Source: a bacterium C-53 (GTDB lineage: Bacteria > Bacillota > Clostridia > Lachnospirales > Lachnospiraceae). From it: a stretch of DNA of 64,000 nt. The stretch is from the NCBI GenBank assembly GCA_003612525.1, contig RAZD01000012.1, positions 38,570-102,569 of the forward strand, given 5' to 3'. Every line of letters begins with the position of its first letter. The stretch's first letter is position 1. This document shows, one piece after another, positions 7,877-16,933 of the stretch. A program made the translations under genes and the position numbers. The notes under the pieces were generated by a model. That model saw nothing but the letters and a program-made list of their open reading frames with translations. It was not told the origin of the DNA and did not search any database.

Positions 7877-9592
7877 TCATTCTTCTGCATCAAACACTCT
7901 CCAGACCCCGGTTTTTACAAAATTCTTTCCATCCTCCTCGGCCTTATGCGTAATCTCCTCTTTATAGCCGATCATATGCAGCAGACGGATTGCATTTCTG
8001 GTATCCGCACGCCCTTTGAGAAGCGTATAGGGAAAGCTGATATCATCCTCCTCAACAATCTCTGTAAAGTGATAATTATCATAGGAGTTTTTCAGAATAT
8101 GTGTAAGTTCTATATCATGTGTCGCCGCAAAGCAAATAACATTTTGTCGATTCAGACTCTTCAGTATATGGGAAGATGCCGCTATCCGCTCAACAGTATT
8201 CGTGCCGCGCAGCACCTCATCCACAAAGCACAGCACATTTCCACCCTCGTCAGCGGCATCAAGCACACGCTTTAAGCTCCGTATCTCCACCATGTAATAA
8301 CTCTCTCCCGCAAAAATATCGTCGGAGAGCGCCATAGATGAAAAGATGCGAAAGAAGCTTGAGCCATAATGTTTTGCCGGAACTGTGTGAATCGTCTGCG
8401 CAAGAACCGCCGCCGAAGCCGCCGCTTTTAAAAACGTGGACTTTCCCGATGCATTGGAACCAGTGATTAAAACCCCTCTGCTGGCATCAATGGAACACGG
8501 CACAGCCTGCTCAAGCAGCGGATGAAAAAGCTCTTCTGCATAATATACCGTACGCTTGCCATTTTCTGTATGCATAAATGTTGGCGTGCAGCAGTAAGGA
8601 AGCGATGCACGAAACTCTCCGACAGCAATCATCGCATCAAGGAATCCGATATGATGAATTAACAGCAGGACATCATCCATATGATCGAGAATCGTTTTTA
8701 ACATCGAATTAAATTTCATCAAATCAAGATGAAGGAACATCCTGAGATAATCAAGCGGAATCTCGAGAAAATCACCTGTAAATCTCTTTCCTGACATCAG
8801 AATAAATGAGTTCTGCCGAAACTTTTTCGTTGCCATAAGCGCTGACTCCATCTCGTCAAAATAACCGGAAAGCTCCGGGATCCGAAGTTTTTTAAACGTT
8901 TCCGCCTCCCGCATCATCCGCATCAAATAACCGAACGTCGTAATATAAGGTTCAATTTCCCCTTTTCGCTTAAAATAGATAAAAAGATTGACAAACATTG
9001 CCACAATAAAAAACAAAAATCCGGCCGTAGGCCTGGCAAAAATCATTATCATGGAGAATACGGCGACTATGCAGCACAGGTAATGCACAAGATTATTTTT
9101 AACCGGAAGCTGACTTAAATAATTCAGATAATCATATAGGGAAAGCTTCTGTATCCTTCCCATAGAGGCAAATGAAACCTGCAGACGGACACGCTCCTCC
9201 TCGTGTTCCATAAAATATTGTATCACACGCTCCCTCTCCAGAAGCTCGTCTTCCTCTTCCAACGGCCTTCTTAAACAGTCATAAAGATGCTCCTGCCCCG
9301 GCTGTGACCATGTATGATTAATTTTCATGAAAATATGATCCATGCCGAGATCATTCCATGTGATATCATCAATATTTCCTTTTGTTTCCTTATTTCGGTA
9401 CTGATAATAATGTGAAATATTGCGAAGCTCCGCTGCATCGCAGAAGCGGACTTCACGCTTCCCGTAATCTTCGCGCAGACTCTTTACAAATTCCCGCTTC
9501 TTCTTTTGTTCCTCAAAAATCCCTTTACAGAATACAAGGCACAGCGCCAGAAGCGCCGCTGCGCCGAATACATACCACTCAACGTAACCCAT
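7877..9592 (-). CDS. Membrane-anchored MutS-like ATPase
   Basis: 571 residues. The protein opens with a transmembrane helix (WYVFGAAALLALCLVF), has a second hydrophobic pair near residues 190-235, a MutS lever/clamp-like helical middle, and a C-terminal MutS ATPase: Walker A GSNASGKSTFLK, Walker B VLCFVDEVLRGTNT, and ATHDIELT. It lacks the mismatch-binding domain I of real MutS, so a mismatch repair role is doubtful; members of this membrane MutS-like group are uncharacterised. The start at 9592 follows the MBL gene stop by one base (TAAGATG); a GTG at 9622 has no ribosome site. It is the last gene of the punA-mtnA-mtaD-MBL operon. Confidence 0.85.
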   Translation of the reverse strand: MGYVEWYVFGAAALLALCLVFCKGIFEEQKKKREFVKSLREDYGKREVRFCDAAELRNISHYYQYRNKETKGNIDDITWNDLGMDHIFMKINHTWSQPGQEHLYDCLRRPLEEEDELLERERVIQYFMEHEEERVRLQVSFASMGRIQKLSLYDYLNYLSQLPVKNNLVHYLCCIVAVFSMIMIFARPTAGFLFFIVAMFVNLFIYFKRKGEIEPYITTFGYLMRMMREAETFKKLRIPELSGYFDEMESALMATKKFRQNSFILMSGKRFTGDFLEIPLDYLRMFLHLDLMKFNSMLKTILDHMDDVLLLIHHIGFLDAMIAVGEFRASLPYCCTPTFMHTENGKRTVYYAEELFHPLLEQAVPCSIDASRGVLITGSNASGKSTFLKAAASAAVLAQTIHTVPAKHYGSSFFRIFSSMALSDDIFAGESYYMVEIRSLKRVLDAADEGGNVLCFVDEVLRGTNTVERIAASSHILKSLNRQNVICFAATHDIELTHILKNSYDNYHFTEIVEEDDISFPYTLLKGRADTRNAIRLLHMIGYKEEITHKAEEDGKNFVKTGVWRVFDAEE

Positions 9593-9593
9593 C

Positions 9594-10310
9594 TTAAATT
9601 TCCCACGTATCCCCTTCTCCACAGATTGCCTTCACCCTGTCGGCAAAGAAGGAATTTCTCTCTGACTGAACCAGCTTATCTAAAATCCCGTAATCTCTCC
9701 AAAAATGCATCGGGAAAACATTCGCCGTATCCGTCTGTTCCATAAAGTAACGAATTCCATAGTCATACGCATCTTCGAGCCGCGGATCCACAGGAACAAA
9801 TGCCGCATCAAAATGGCGCCCTTTCAGACGGTCTATCTCTTCACGATAGCGAAGTCCCATGCGCTCATTCTCTTCCTCTGTGCCCATATTCCAATGCCAC
9901 CAGTTCAGATCACCCGCATGATAGATTGTGTTTCCATCCCATTCCACGATAAATGCGACACCTGTATCCGTTGATTCAAGCGTTTCAACCACAATATCAT
10001 TGTGGTTCGTGCGCATATGGCGTTTTACCGGAATCATACGCGATTTTACTGCCGGATTGATTCCTTTTCTCTCCAGATACTTTTCGTTCAGTCTGATTTC
10101 ATTTGCCAGAAAATACGTTACATGGTTATATTTTTCCAGCGAATGAAAAAGATCCAGGCTGAAATGATCGGGATGTTTATGGCTCGCAAACGCATAAATC
10201 TGTGCATTCTCATCAAATTGCGGCAGTTCACCCAAAAAATAATCAAATATAAATACTTTCTTATCTCCCACCACTGCAAATGCACTGTGGTGGATATATG
10301 TGATCTTCAT
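9594..10310 (-). CDS. MBL-fold metallo-hydrolase (UlaG-like)
   Basis: 238 residues of a metallo-beta-lactamase fold. Metal ligands are visible in SHKHPDHF (residues 44-51), HAGDLN (about residue 131) and the later PMHFW. The overall pattern is of the small stand-alone hydrolases related to UlaG. The substrate is not predictable from sequence. The start overlaps the mtaD stop by 4 bp, so it is translationally coupled to an MTA-salvage gene. A role in processing a methylthioribose, deoxyribose or nucleotide intermediate is possible but inferred only from position. Confidence 0.85.
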   Translation of the reverse strand: MKITYIHHSAFAVVGDKKVFIFDYFLGELPQFDENAQIYAFASHKHPDHFSLDLFHSLEKYNHVTYFLANEIRLNEKYLERKGINPAVKSRMIPVKRHMRTNHNDIVVETLESTDTGVAFIVEWDGNTIYHAGDLNWWHWNMGTEEENERMGLRYREEIDRLKGRHFDAAFVPVDPRLEDAYDYGIRYFMEQTDTANVFPMHFWRDYGILDKLVQSERNSFFADRVKAICGEGDTWEI

Positions 10311-11614
10311 ATGGCTTTCTTAATTCCTTCTACAATTTTTGCGGCTTCTCTGTACAGGACCTCCGGGGATTCCCCAATATGAAAGCTCCCATCCTCATAC
10401 AGAATTTCTCCGTTTACCATCGTCATTTTTACATTCTGTTTGCTTCCGCTGTAGACAAGATTTTTTGTAATATGATGAATCGGCTGCATATTCGGCTGAG
10501 CAAGGTCAATCATGATCAGATCAGCATATTTCCCCTCTGCAAGCATATCACAGTCATGAAGGCCCATAGCTGCCGCACCGCCTGCCGTAGCCATATAGAG
10601 AACCTTATCGGCATCCATCGCCGCCGCATCCTGCTCCAGATATTTGGAAAGCCCTGCCACAAGAAACATCTCACGAAACATGTCAAGGCAGTTGTTGCTC
10701 GCAGGCCCGTCTGTTCCGACCGCCACATTAAGCCCCGCGTTTACATAGCGCTGAATCGGCGCAATCCCGCTTGCAAGCTTTAAATTCGAAGCAGGATTCG
10801 TAATAACATGCATTCCCCGCCGTTTAAAAATTTCAATATCCGTATCGTTGAGCCATACGCAGTGGTAACCACCGCCCCCATAATCAAACAATCCCAAAGA
10901 GTCCAGATACTGCGTCGGCGTCATACCTGAACGCTCAATGCAGTCTTCTACCTCACGCTTTGTCTCGGAATTGTGTGTATAAACAGGCGCCTTATACTTA
11001 TGGGACAGATCGCTGACTCTCTCAAGCAGTGATTTATCACATGTATATTCCGCGTGAAAACCAATCCGGTAGCTGTTGAGGCTGTCCTCCTGATTCAGCT
11101 TTCTATACATTTCCTCCACAAGCTCCGTTGACTGACTGAAATTATTGACCGCCCCGGTCTGTACGCAGCGCATCCCCGTCTCCTCTGCGGCCTGGGCAAT
11201 CGTCTCCGGCGTCAGATACATATCAAAAAATGCCGTCACACCACTTGTCAGATACTCAAGGACCGCAAGCTTCGTTAAAAGCCGGATATCATCTCCCGTA
11301 AGTTTCGCCTCCATCGGGAAGACTCTGTCATTGAGCCATGCCTGTAAAGGCAGATCATCCGCATAAGAACGAAGGAAAGTCATTGCCGAATGTGTATGTG
11401 CATTCTTAAATCCCGGCATAATCAGGTTTCGCTTTGCATCAATTTCACGGTCCCATACAATTCTGTTTCTTTCCTTTCCCCGGCAAGCAAGGTCGGCATT
11501 TGTCCCGTCCCCAATATAGGCAATCCGTTTCCCACGAATCCATATTTCTCCCTCTGTCAGTTTCATTCCGTCCGCCATCGTTAAAATTCTGGCGTTTGAT
11601 ATTCGAATGTTCAT
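10307..11614 (-). CDS. mtaD: 5'-methylthioadenosine / S-adenosylhomocysteine (5'-deoxyadenosine) deaminase
   Basis: 435 residues of the amidohydrolase family. Metal ligands are the HTH in PGFKNAHTHSAM (about residue 70), H in FHAEYTCD, H in VYTHNSETKREV, and D in VGTDGPASNN. The YADDLPLQAWLNDRVFPME region is typical of MtaD/SsnA-like deaminases. The enzyme converts MTA, SAH or 5'-deoxyadenosine to the inosine analogue. It starts exactly after the mtnA stop (TAG then ATG) and overlaps the next gene, within an operon containing a purine nucleoside phosphorylase and MtnA. Together these fit MTA to methylthioinosine to methylthioribose-1-phosphate to methylthioribulose-1-phosphate. Confidence 0.92.
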   Translation of the reverse strand: MNIRISNARILTMADGMKLTEGEIWIRGKRIAYIGDGTNADLACRGKERNRIVWDREIDAKRNLIMPGFKNAHTHSAMTFLRSYADDLPLQAWLNDRVFPMEAKLTGDDIRLLTKLAVLEYLTSGVTAFFDMYLTPETIAQAAEETGMRCVQTGAVNNFSQSTELVEEMYRKLNQEDSLNSYRIGFHAEYTCDKSLLERVSDLSHKYKAPVYTHNSETKREVEDCIERSGMTPTQYLDSLGLFDYGGGGYHCVWLNDTDIEIFKRRGMHVITNPASNLKLASGIAPIQRYVNAGLNVAVGTDGPASNNCLDMFREMFLVAGLSKYLEQDAAAMDADKVLYMATAGGAAAMGLHDCDMLAEGKYADLIMIDLAQPNMQPIHHITKNLVYSGSKQNVKMTMVNGEILYEDGSFHIGESPEVLYREAAKIVEGIKKAI

Positions 11615-12706
11615 CTATAATCTCCACTTATCCACAGCTTGTTGTAAGGATTCCGTAAACGGAGGATAACAAATCCCCCTGTCCGTCACAATCGCTGTAA
11701 TTAATGTATGGTCAGTCACATCAAATGCCGGATTGAAGCACTTCACCTCAGGAAGCGCCATCGGCTCTTCGTAGAACATTTCTTTGATCTCTTCGGGCTT
11801 TCGAAGCTCAATCTCAATATCGCTGCCGCTTTTGCATGTAAGGTCAATGGTGGAACAAGGCCCCAGCACATAAAACGGAACCTTATAATAATCCGCAAGC
11901 ACAGCAACGACGCTCGTCCCAATCTTGTTCGCCGTATCTCCGTTCGCGGCCACTCTGTCGCACCCCACAAAACACGCCTGCACATACCCTTTCTTCATGA
12001 CCATCCCTGCCATATTGTCACAGATCAGAGTGACGTCAACGCCCGCCTTCTGCAGCTCGTAGGAGGTAAGTCTTGCGCCCTGCAAAAGCGGCCGCGTCTC
12101 ATCAGAAAAAACATGGAACTGCATTCCACGTTCCCTGCCTAAAAGTATCGGGCCCAAAGCCGTACCATATCGTGACGTTGCAAGCGGTCCCGCATTGCAG
12201 TGCGTAAGAATTCCGTCGCCGTCCTTTACAAGCGTAAGTCCATATTCGGCTATAGACCGGCACATTGCAATGTCTTCCTCATGAATGCGCTCCGCCTCCG
12301 CACAAAGCAGATCCGCAATATTGGAAAAATCTCTTGTTACCAGCTCTTTTGCTTTCTGCTCCATGCGTTCTAACGCCCAGCTTAAATTCACTGCAGTCGG
12401 CCTTGATGAATTCAGATATTCCTTCTTCTCATGAAGCTTTTGGAGGAACAGCGCGGACTGCTCCTCCTTTGTACCCTCACTTGGTTCTTCAATAATCTGC
12501 CTGGCAAGCACAGCCATCGCATACCCTGCAAAGATACCGATGCAAGGAGCCCCTCGCACCTGAAGTTTATATATGGCCTCCCACATTTCTTTTTCATCGG
12601 AAAGATCTAAAAATTCCGTCCGGTTCGGCAGAGACGCCTGATTTAAAATCCTGACTTTATCCTTGCTGTCATTCAGCCTGACATGATCCGTTTCAAGGTA
12701 CTGCAT
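11615..12706 (-). CDS. mtnA: S-methyl-5-thioribose-1-phosphate isomerase
   Basis: 363 residues, the normal family length (eIF2B-alpha-related). Signature parts are [16 protein letters not shown] near residue 50, [20 protein letters not shown] with the catalytic Cys near residue 167, and [19 protein letters not shown] with the catalytic Asp near residue 245. It isomerises MTR-1-P to MTRu-1-P; the family can also take 5-deoxyribose-1-P. Spacing to punA is one base (TAGGATG) with GGAG inside the end of punA, so translation is coupled. No mtnBCDEK genes are visible, so the downstream steps are not encoded here. Confidence 0.95.
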   Translation of the reverse strand: MQYLETDHVRLNDSKDKVRILNQASLPNRTEFLDLSDEKEMWEAIYKLQVRGAPCIGIFAGYAMAVLARQIIEEPSEGTKEEQSALFLQKLHEKKEYLNSSRPTAVNLSWALERMEQKAKELVTRDFSNIADLLCAEAERIHEEDIAMCRSIAEYGLTLVKDGDGILTHCNAGPLATSRYGTALGPILLGRERGMQFHVFSDETRPLLQGARLTSYELQKAGVDVTLICDNMAGMVMKKGYVQACFVGCDRVAANGDTANKIGTSVVAVLADYYKVPFYVLGPCSTIDLTCKSGSDIEIELRKPEEIKEMFYEEPMALPEVKCFNPAFDVTDHTLITAIVTDRGICYPPFTESLQQAVDKWRL

Positions 12707-12707
12707 C

Positions 12708-13535
12708 CTATTTCTCCATTGATTGAATGATTTCCGTTACAAGTGACTTAAACTTGGGGGCCGCCTCTTTTGCCGCCGCCTGCACTTCCTCATGTGTGAG
12801 CGGATTCGCGCAAAGTCCTGCTGCCAGATTGCATACGCAGGAAATTCCGCATATTTTCATACCCATATGGTTTGCAGCAATCGCCTCGACTACGGTGCTC
12901 ATTCCGACCGCATCGACACCAAGTTTCGAAAGAAGCTGAATCTCAGCCGGTGACTCAAAGGATGGACCTGTAAGCTGCGCATAGATGCCCTCTTTTATTT
13001 CAATCCCAAGCTTCTTCGCGCTGTCCTTTATCGTTTTCTTAAGTTCCTCATCGTATACATGACTCATATCCGGAAATCTTGTTCCAAGCTCGTCAATATT
13101 TTCTCCTACCAGAGGATTCGGAGCGAAAATGGATACGTGATCGGTGATCATCATAAAATCACCCGCTTTGAAAGAAGTGTTAATTCCACCGGAAGCATTT
13201 GTAAGAAATAAGGTCTTTGCTCCCATAAGCTTCATTAGCCGCGCAGGAAGCACCACATCAGATATCGGATATCCCTCATAGTAATGAACCCTTCCCTTCA
13301 TACACACAACTTTAACACTTCCCACATAGCCAAATATAAATTTTCCTGCATGTCCCGGAACTGTCGATACCGGAAATCCCTCAATCTCATGATAGTCAAT
13401 TTCTGTTTCCACTTTCATATCGTTTGCATAATCGCCAAGCCCCGAGCCAAGCACAAGCGCCACTTCCGGTTCAAAAGGAATCCTGTCCTTCACACTCTCA
13501 TAACATTTCAGTAATTTTTCGTATACCTGATTCAT
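12708..13535 (-). CDS. punA: Purine nucleoside phosphorylase (PNP-I)
   Basis: 275 residues. Motifs are [12 protein letters not shown] (phosphate binding), [27 protein letters not shown] (purine site), [11 protein letters not shown] and [14 protein letters not shown]. It cleaves purine nucleosides with phosphate to base plus ribose-1-P. In this operon it may act as methylthioinosine or 5'-deoxyinosine phosphorylase, feeding MtnA; that specificity is inferred. I start at 13535, where GGAGG precedes the ATG by eight bases, rather than the upstream in-frame ATG at 13559. It is the first gene of the operon, behind a structured leader. Confidence 0.95.
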   Translation of the reverse strand: MNQVYEKLLKCYESVKDRIPFEPEVALVLGSGLGDYANDMKVETEIDYHEIEGFPVSTVPGHAGKFIFGYVGSVKVVCMKGRVHYYEGYPISDVVLPARLMKLMGAKTLFLTNASGGINTSFKAGDFMMITDHVSIFAPNPLVGENIDELGTRFPDMSHVYDEELKKTIKDSAKKLGIEIKEGIYAQLTGPSFESPAEIQLLSKLGVDAVGMSTVVEAIAANHMGMKICGISCVCNLAAGLCANPLTHEEVQAAAKEAAPKFKSLVTEIIQSMEK

Positions 13536-13562
13536 ATCTGTTTCCTCCGATTCTTTCATCCT

Positions 13563-13690
13563 CTATAAGGCGTGAGAAGAAATTCTGAAGGCGCACCGTC
13601 AGGAGAACCTTCAAATCCGCACAGCAGACTTTTCTCACACGAAAGAATGCCCCTAAAGCAGGCATTCTTTCGTTTCGAACTCTATTGTAC
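13563..13690 (-). promoter_or_regulatory. Structured leader R1 upstream of punA
   Basis: On the minus strand, a hairpin with a 12-bp perfect stem (positions 13640-13651 with 13661-13672, AGAATGCC / GGCATTCT type) is followed by GTGTGAGAA... closing with TTCTCAC (13571-13577) around further hairpins (GAAGG/CCTTC). The GTGTGAGAA box and the AATGC/GCATT hairpin recur in the leaders at 16.8, 17.9 and 41.9 kb. It sits downstream of a promoter and directly before punA. I do not recognise it as a known riboswitch. Confidence 0.5.
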
Positions 13691-13712
13691 TACGTCCGGC
13701 TGCATTTCACAA
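13684..13712 (-). promoter_or_regulatory. Sigma-A-type promoter of the punA operon
   Basis: Reading the minus strand: TTGTGA (13707-13712), a 17-nt spacer, TACAAT (13684-13689). Transcription would start at the beginning of leader R1, so that the first hairpin of R1 is part of the 5' UTR. Confidence 0.55.
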
Positions 13713-13717
13713 GAATT

Positions 13718-15217
13718 TTAAATAATAATGCACACCATTCCTCCGTTTGAGTCATTTACAATTTTCTGCATCGTATCCTGTAGTTTTAACTGGCTTTCAT
13801 CACCGATCATTGCCACCTTATTGTGGATTCCGTCACGCACAAGCTGTTCCACGGTCTTTCCGAAAATATTCGTTTCCCAGATTCCATTCTCCCCGCTGCC
13901 ATCTTTTTCAATATATGTAATCAGATCCTTCGCCTGCTGTTCTGTCCCTACAATTGGTGCAATTTCTGTCTCAATATTGGCCTTTATCATATGAATGGAC
14001 GGACTCTGCGCTTTTATCTTGACCCCATATTTATTGCCGTGCCGGATTACTTCCGGCGAATCAAGCGTAATCTCCTCCTTCTCCGGCATAACAACCCCGT
14101 ATCCCTTGTATCTTACCATCTCCATTGCGCCAAGTACTTTCTGGTACTCTCCTTTCATGCGGGACATATCCTTAAGAACTTCCATCAGCCTGTATTCGCT
14201 GTCAACCTCCTCTCCCGTAATATCCGAAAGCATCTCATAATAATACGCATCATTCAAATCAAGAACAATTCGAATGCAACCGTCCGCCAGACGGATATCG
14301 TCGGTCTTTGCATTTAATATCAGCTTCCCATCCGCAATCTTTTCTGCCTGGCTTTTTTCCATGACGTCACGGATAGCATTGATCTCCCCCATGCATTCCC
14401 TGATCTTTTCAACAAGCGTCGTTTTCAGCTCATGGTCATCCGGAAGCATTTCCACCCAGCGGGGCATGAAAAATTCCATATGGCTTACCGGAAATTCCAG
14501 AAGCACGCTCTGCATAATGCGATAAATATCATCCTTCCTCAGCTGTTCACAGTTGACAGGAAGTACGGTCACTCCATATTTTTCCTCCATCTGCACGGCA
14601 AGTGCGGCGCTCTCCTGAGAATACGGTTTTTCCGTATTCAAGAGCACAACAAACGGTTTTTTCATTTTCTTGCACTCCGCGATTGTCTTCTCCTCCGGCG
14701 CTATGTAATTATCTCTCCCGATTTCCCCGAAAGAACCGTCTGTTGTCACTACGATTCCAATCGTCGCATGATCACTTATTACCTTACGTGTACCAATCTC
14801 CGCCGCTTTTGTAAATGGAATCTCCTGATCAAACCACGGTGTTTTCACCATTCGTTCCTCACCGTTCTCAAGATGCCCTGCCGCGCCTTCCGTCATATAG
14901 CCGACACAGTCAACGAGCCGTACCTTTGCTTTCACGCCGTCCGTCAGATCAATCTCCACAGCCTCCTTCGGTATGAATTTCGGTTCTGTTGTCGTAATCG
15001 TCTTTCCGCCAGAACTCTGCGGCAGCTCATCTCTGGTACGTATCTGCTCATTCTCATCTTCAATCTGCGGCAGCACGAAGAGGTCCATAAACCGCTTGAT
15101 AAAAGTGGATTTTCCCGTTCTCACAGGCCCTACCACTCCAATATAGATTTCTCCGTTCGTGCGCTGCTGTATGTCTTTGTAAAGATTAAATTCTTTGTTT
15201 GTACTATTTTGCTCCAT
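13718..15217 (-). CDS. spoIVA: Stage IV sporulation protein A, coat morphogenetic ATPase
   Basis: 499 residues from the chosen start. SpoIVA polymerises on the outer forespore membrane using ATP and is the base layer of the spore coat. Visible are the Walker A GPVRTGKSTFIKRF near residue 30, LVDCVGYMTEGAAGH (Walker B/sensor region), NTEKPYSQES, and the conserved C-terminus ending in VCIII that inserts into the lipid or contacts SpoVM. An AAAGGAG site is followed at once by ATG (15229) and four codons later by a second ATG (15217); the second has usable spacing and matches typical N-termini, so I use it. It is monocistronic and its gene confirms a spore-forming host. Confidence 0.97.
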   Translation of the reverse strand: MEQNSTNKEFNLYKDIQQRTNGEIYIGVVGPVRTGKSTFIKRFMDLFVLPQIEDENEQIRTRDELPQSSGGKTITTTEPKFIPKEAVEIDLTDGVKAKVRLVDCVGYMTEGAAGHLENGEERMVKTPWFDQEIPFTKAAEIGTRKVISDHATIGIVVTTDGSFGEIGRDNYIAPEEKTIAECKKMKKPFVVLLNTEKPYSQESAALAVQMEEKYGVTVLPVNCEQLRKDDIYRIMQSVLLEFPVSHMEFFMPRWVEMLPDDHELKTTLVEKIRECMGEINAIRDVMEKSQAEKIADGKLILNAKTDDIRLADGCIRIVLDLNDAYYYEMLSDITGEEVDSEYRLMEVLKDMSRMKGEYQKVLGAMEMVRYKGYGVVMPEKEEITLDSPEVIRHGNKYGVKIKAQSPSIHMIKANIETEIAPIVGTEQQAKDLITYIEKDGSGENGIWETNIFGKTVEQLVRDGIHNKVAMIGDESQLKLQDTMQKIVNDSNGGMVCIII

Positions 15218-15273
15218 CGTAATCTGCATGCTCCTTTCAAAGTCTGCGAAAAGGCTTTGCCATATGTTGTAAC

Positions 15274-15303
15274 ATTATATGAGATAAAGGCTTTAATTAG
15301 AAC
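15274..15303 (-). promoter_or_regulatory. SigE-like promoter of spoIVA
   Basis: The minus strand carries CATATAAT (15274-15281), a perfect match to the SigE -10 consensus CATAYAHT. A weak -35 (TTCTAAT-like) lies 14 nt upstream. SigE control of spoIVA is established in Bacillus; here it is a consensus match. Confidence 0.5.
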
Positions 15304-15335
15304 ACAGGATGAAACACATACCGGGCCGCACGAAT

Positions 15336-15363
15336 AAAAAATACCGGTTCTGTCCGGTATTTT
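15336..15363 (-). terminator. Intrinsic terminator after scpAB
   Basis: AAATACCGG and CCGGTATTT pair around a 6-nt loop, followed on the minus strand by a run of T. It lies 19 bp after the scpB stop and before the spoIVA promoter. Confidence 0.75.
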
Positions 15364-15381
15364 CATAAGCCTGCAGGCATC

Positions 15382-15951
15382 CTATATTTCCATTTTAAGT
15401 TGTACTTCTTTCTCCGCTTCCGCCTGAAAATCCGCCATCTGATCGGTATTGAGTTCCGGCAGTTCTTCCAGCGATTTAACGCCAAAGCACCTCAGGAATT
15501 CTTCCGTAGTGCCAAATAAAAGAGGACGTCCTGGTGCGTCAAGCCGCCCAAGCTCTCTGACAAGGTTAAACTCCACAAGCTTATTCACCGCATGGTCACA
15601 GCTTACTCCTCTGATCTTCTCAATTTCAAGCCGTGTTACCGGCTGCTTATATGCAATGATGGATAAGGTTTCAAGAACCGTATCGGACAACACATAATTT
15701 CTTGGTGCTTTTGCAATTTTAATCAGATACTCATAATACTCTGCTTTCGTACACAGCTGCACCGCATTTTCAAGACGAATCAGACTGATGCCGCTTTCCT
15801 CTGCCTGATACTTTCGTGCCAGAACCTCCAGAGCGCCCTCGACTTCTTCCTTTGCAGTCTCCGTAATTTCCATCAGCTTCCTGACTTCCACGGAATCCCC
15901 CATCGTAAATAAAACCGCCTCTAAAACCGCAATGAGTTTCTTCTGTTCCAA
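15382..15951 (-). CDS. scpB: Segregation and condensation protein B
   Basis: 189 residues forming two winged-helix domains. Typical parts are LEAVLFTMGDSVEV at the N-terminus, LSIIAYKQPVTRLEIEKIRGV in the middle, and RPLLFGTTEEFLRCFG near residue 150. ScpB dimers bind the ScpA kleisin of the SMC condensin and help chromosome segregation. The start is a TTG one base after the scpA stop, with GGGAGG inside the scpA end, so the pair is coupled. Confidence 0.96.
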   Translation of the reverse strand: MEQKKLIAVLEAVLFTMGDSVEVRKLMEITETAKEEVEGALEVLARKYQAEESGISLIRLENAVQLCTKAEYYEYLIKIAKAPRNYVLSDTVLETLSIIAYKQPVTRLEIEKIRGVSCDHAVNKLVEFNLVRELGRLDAPGRPLLFGTTEEFLRCFGVKSLEELPELNTDQMADFQAEAEKEVQLKMEI

Positions 15952-15952
15952 A

Positions 15953-16702
15953 TTATGCAGCCTCCCTGTATGTAATTAAAATATCATCAAACAACTCATC
16001 CTGTTGCACATAGAATTTACCCGTTTTCATAAATTCAAGCACAACGAGAAATGTAATCACCATTTCCATCCTGCTTCCCTGCTTCTCCAAAAGATTCCTG
16101 AAGCTGAACTTGCGGTGTTTCAATGCATACGACTCAATATAGGATGTCTTTTCATCCATATCGATCTCTTCCCTCTCAATTTTACCAAAGCTGCTTCTAA
16201 TCGGATCAATCTTATCCACCTGACGCCGCATCATTGATTTAAAGATTCCATTTAGTTTCGACAATGTCATATCACCAATCAACTGCTCATAATCAATCGG
16301 CGGACGATATTCCTCAATCTCCTTTGGCATTGTCTGCGGCTTATAAAGAACCCTGTCCGCATCAATCTGCCTGTCCTTAAGCTCATAAGACATATATTTA
16401 TACATTTTATACTCAAGAAGCTGCCGCACCATCTCCTCGCGGGGATCTTCCTCCTCGCCTTCCTCATTTACTTCCTTCGGAAGAAGCATTCTGCACTTAA
16501 TGTCAAGAAGCGTAGCTGCCATCACAAGAAATTCGCTCATGACATTCATATCCTGACGTTTCATTTCGTCAATATATTCCATATACTGATCTGTAATCAG
16601 CGCAATTGGAATATCATAAATATCCACTTTGTTTTTGTCAATCAGGTGAAGCAGCAAATCAAGCGGACCGTCAAACACCTGCAAATGTACCGGTATTGCC
16701 AT
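15953..16702 (-). CDS. scpA: Segregation and condensation protein A (kleisin)
   Basis: 249 residues. The N-terminus VHLQVFDGPLDLLLHLIDKNKVDIYDIPI is the SMC-neck binding domain (visible as DGPLDLLLHLI and KVDIYDIPI), followed by MSEFLVMAATLLDIKCRMLLP. The middle is acidic and variable. The C-terminal winged helix (FLVVLEFMKTGKFYVQQDELFDDI) binds the SMC head. It is the kleisin of the SMC-ScpAB complex. GGAG precedes the ATG at 11 nt. It lies behind the structured leader R2. Confidence 0.96.
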   Translation of the reverse strand: MAIPVHLQVFDGPLDLLLHLIDKNKVDIYDIPIALITDQYMEYIDEMKRQDMNVMSEFLVMAATLLDIKCRMLLPKEVNEEGEEEDPREEMVRQLLEYKMYKYMSYELKDRQIDADRVLYKPQTMPKEIEEYRPPIDYEQLIGDMTLSKLNGIFKSMMRRQVDKIDPIRSSFGKIEREEIDMDEKTSYIESYALKHRKFSFRNLLEKQGSRMEMVITFLVVLEFMKTGKFYVQQDELFDDILITYREAA

Positions 16703-16735
16703 TCTAATTCTCCATCATCTATCCATATACTACAA

Positions 16736-16881
16736 GAAGAATGCTGCTCTCTGGCAGCATAAATTCATAATGAGAATGCCCGTTTCCCAAAGCGAACCTG
16801 TTCACTATGCATTCTCCCTGTGAGACCTTGAACTTCCTGGCGTCCCACTTTTCGCGGGACGTCTTTCGAAGCCCTTCTCAC
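16736..16881 (-). promoter_or_regulatory. Structured leader R2 upstream of scpA
   Basis: On the minus strand the predicted RNA starts GTGTGAGAAG and holds three domains. Domain 1 has stem TGTGAGA/TCTCACA enclosing GGCTTC/GAAGTT and GACGTCCC/GGGACGCC. Domain 2 has stem GAGAATGC/GCATTCTC with an inner AGTGAA/TTCGCT hairpin. Domain 3 is a TTTATGCTGC...GCAGCAT hairpin. Domains 2 and 3 recur in the pyk leader with compensatory base changes, and domain 1 recurs before the metallophosphoesterase gene. Confidence 0.55.
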
Positions 16882-16910
16882 ACTATACTAATAATTTGAA
16901 ATTTTTTCAA
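16882..16910 (-). promoter_or_regulatory. Sigma-A-type promoter for leader R2 / scpA
   Basis: TTGAAA (16905-16910), 17-nt spacer, TATAGT (16882-16887) on the minus strand. The start point would fall at the GTGAGAAG box that opens the leader. Confidence 0.65.
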
Positions 16911-16933
16911 GAGAACTTTTGTTTGACCTGTTG

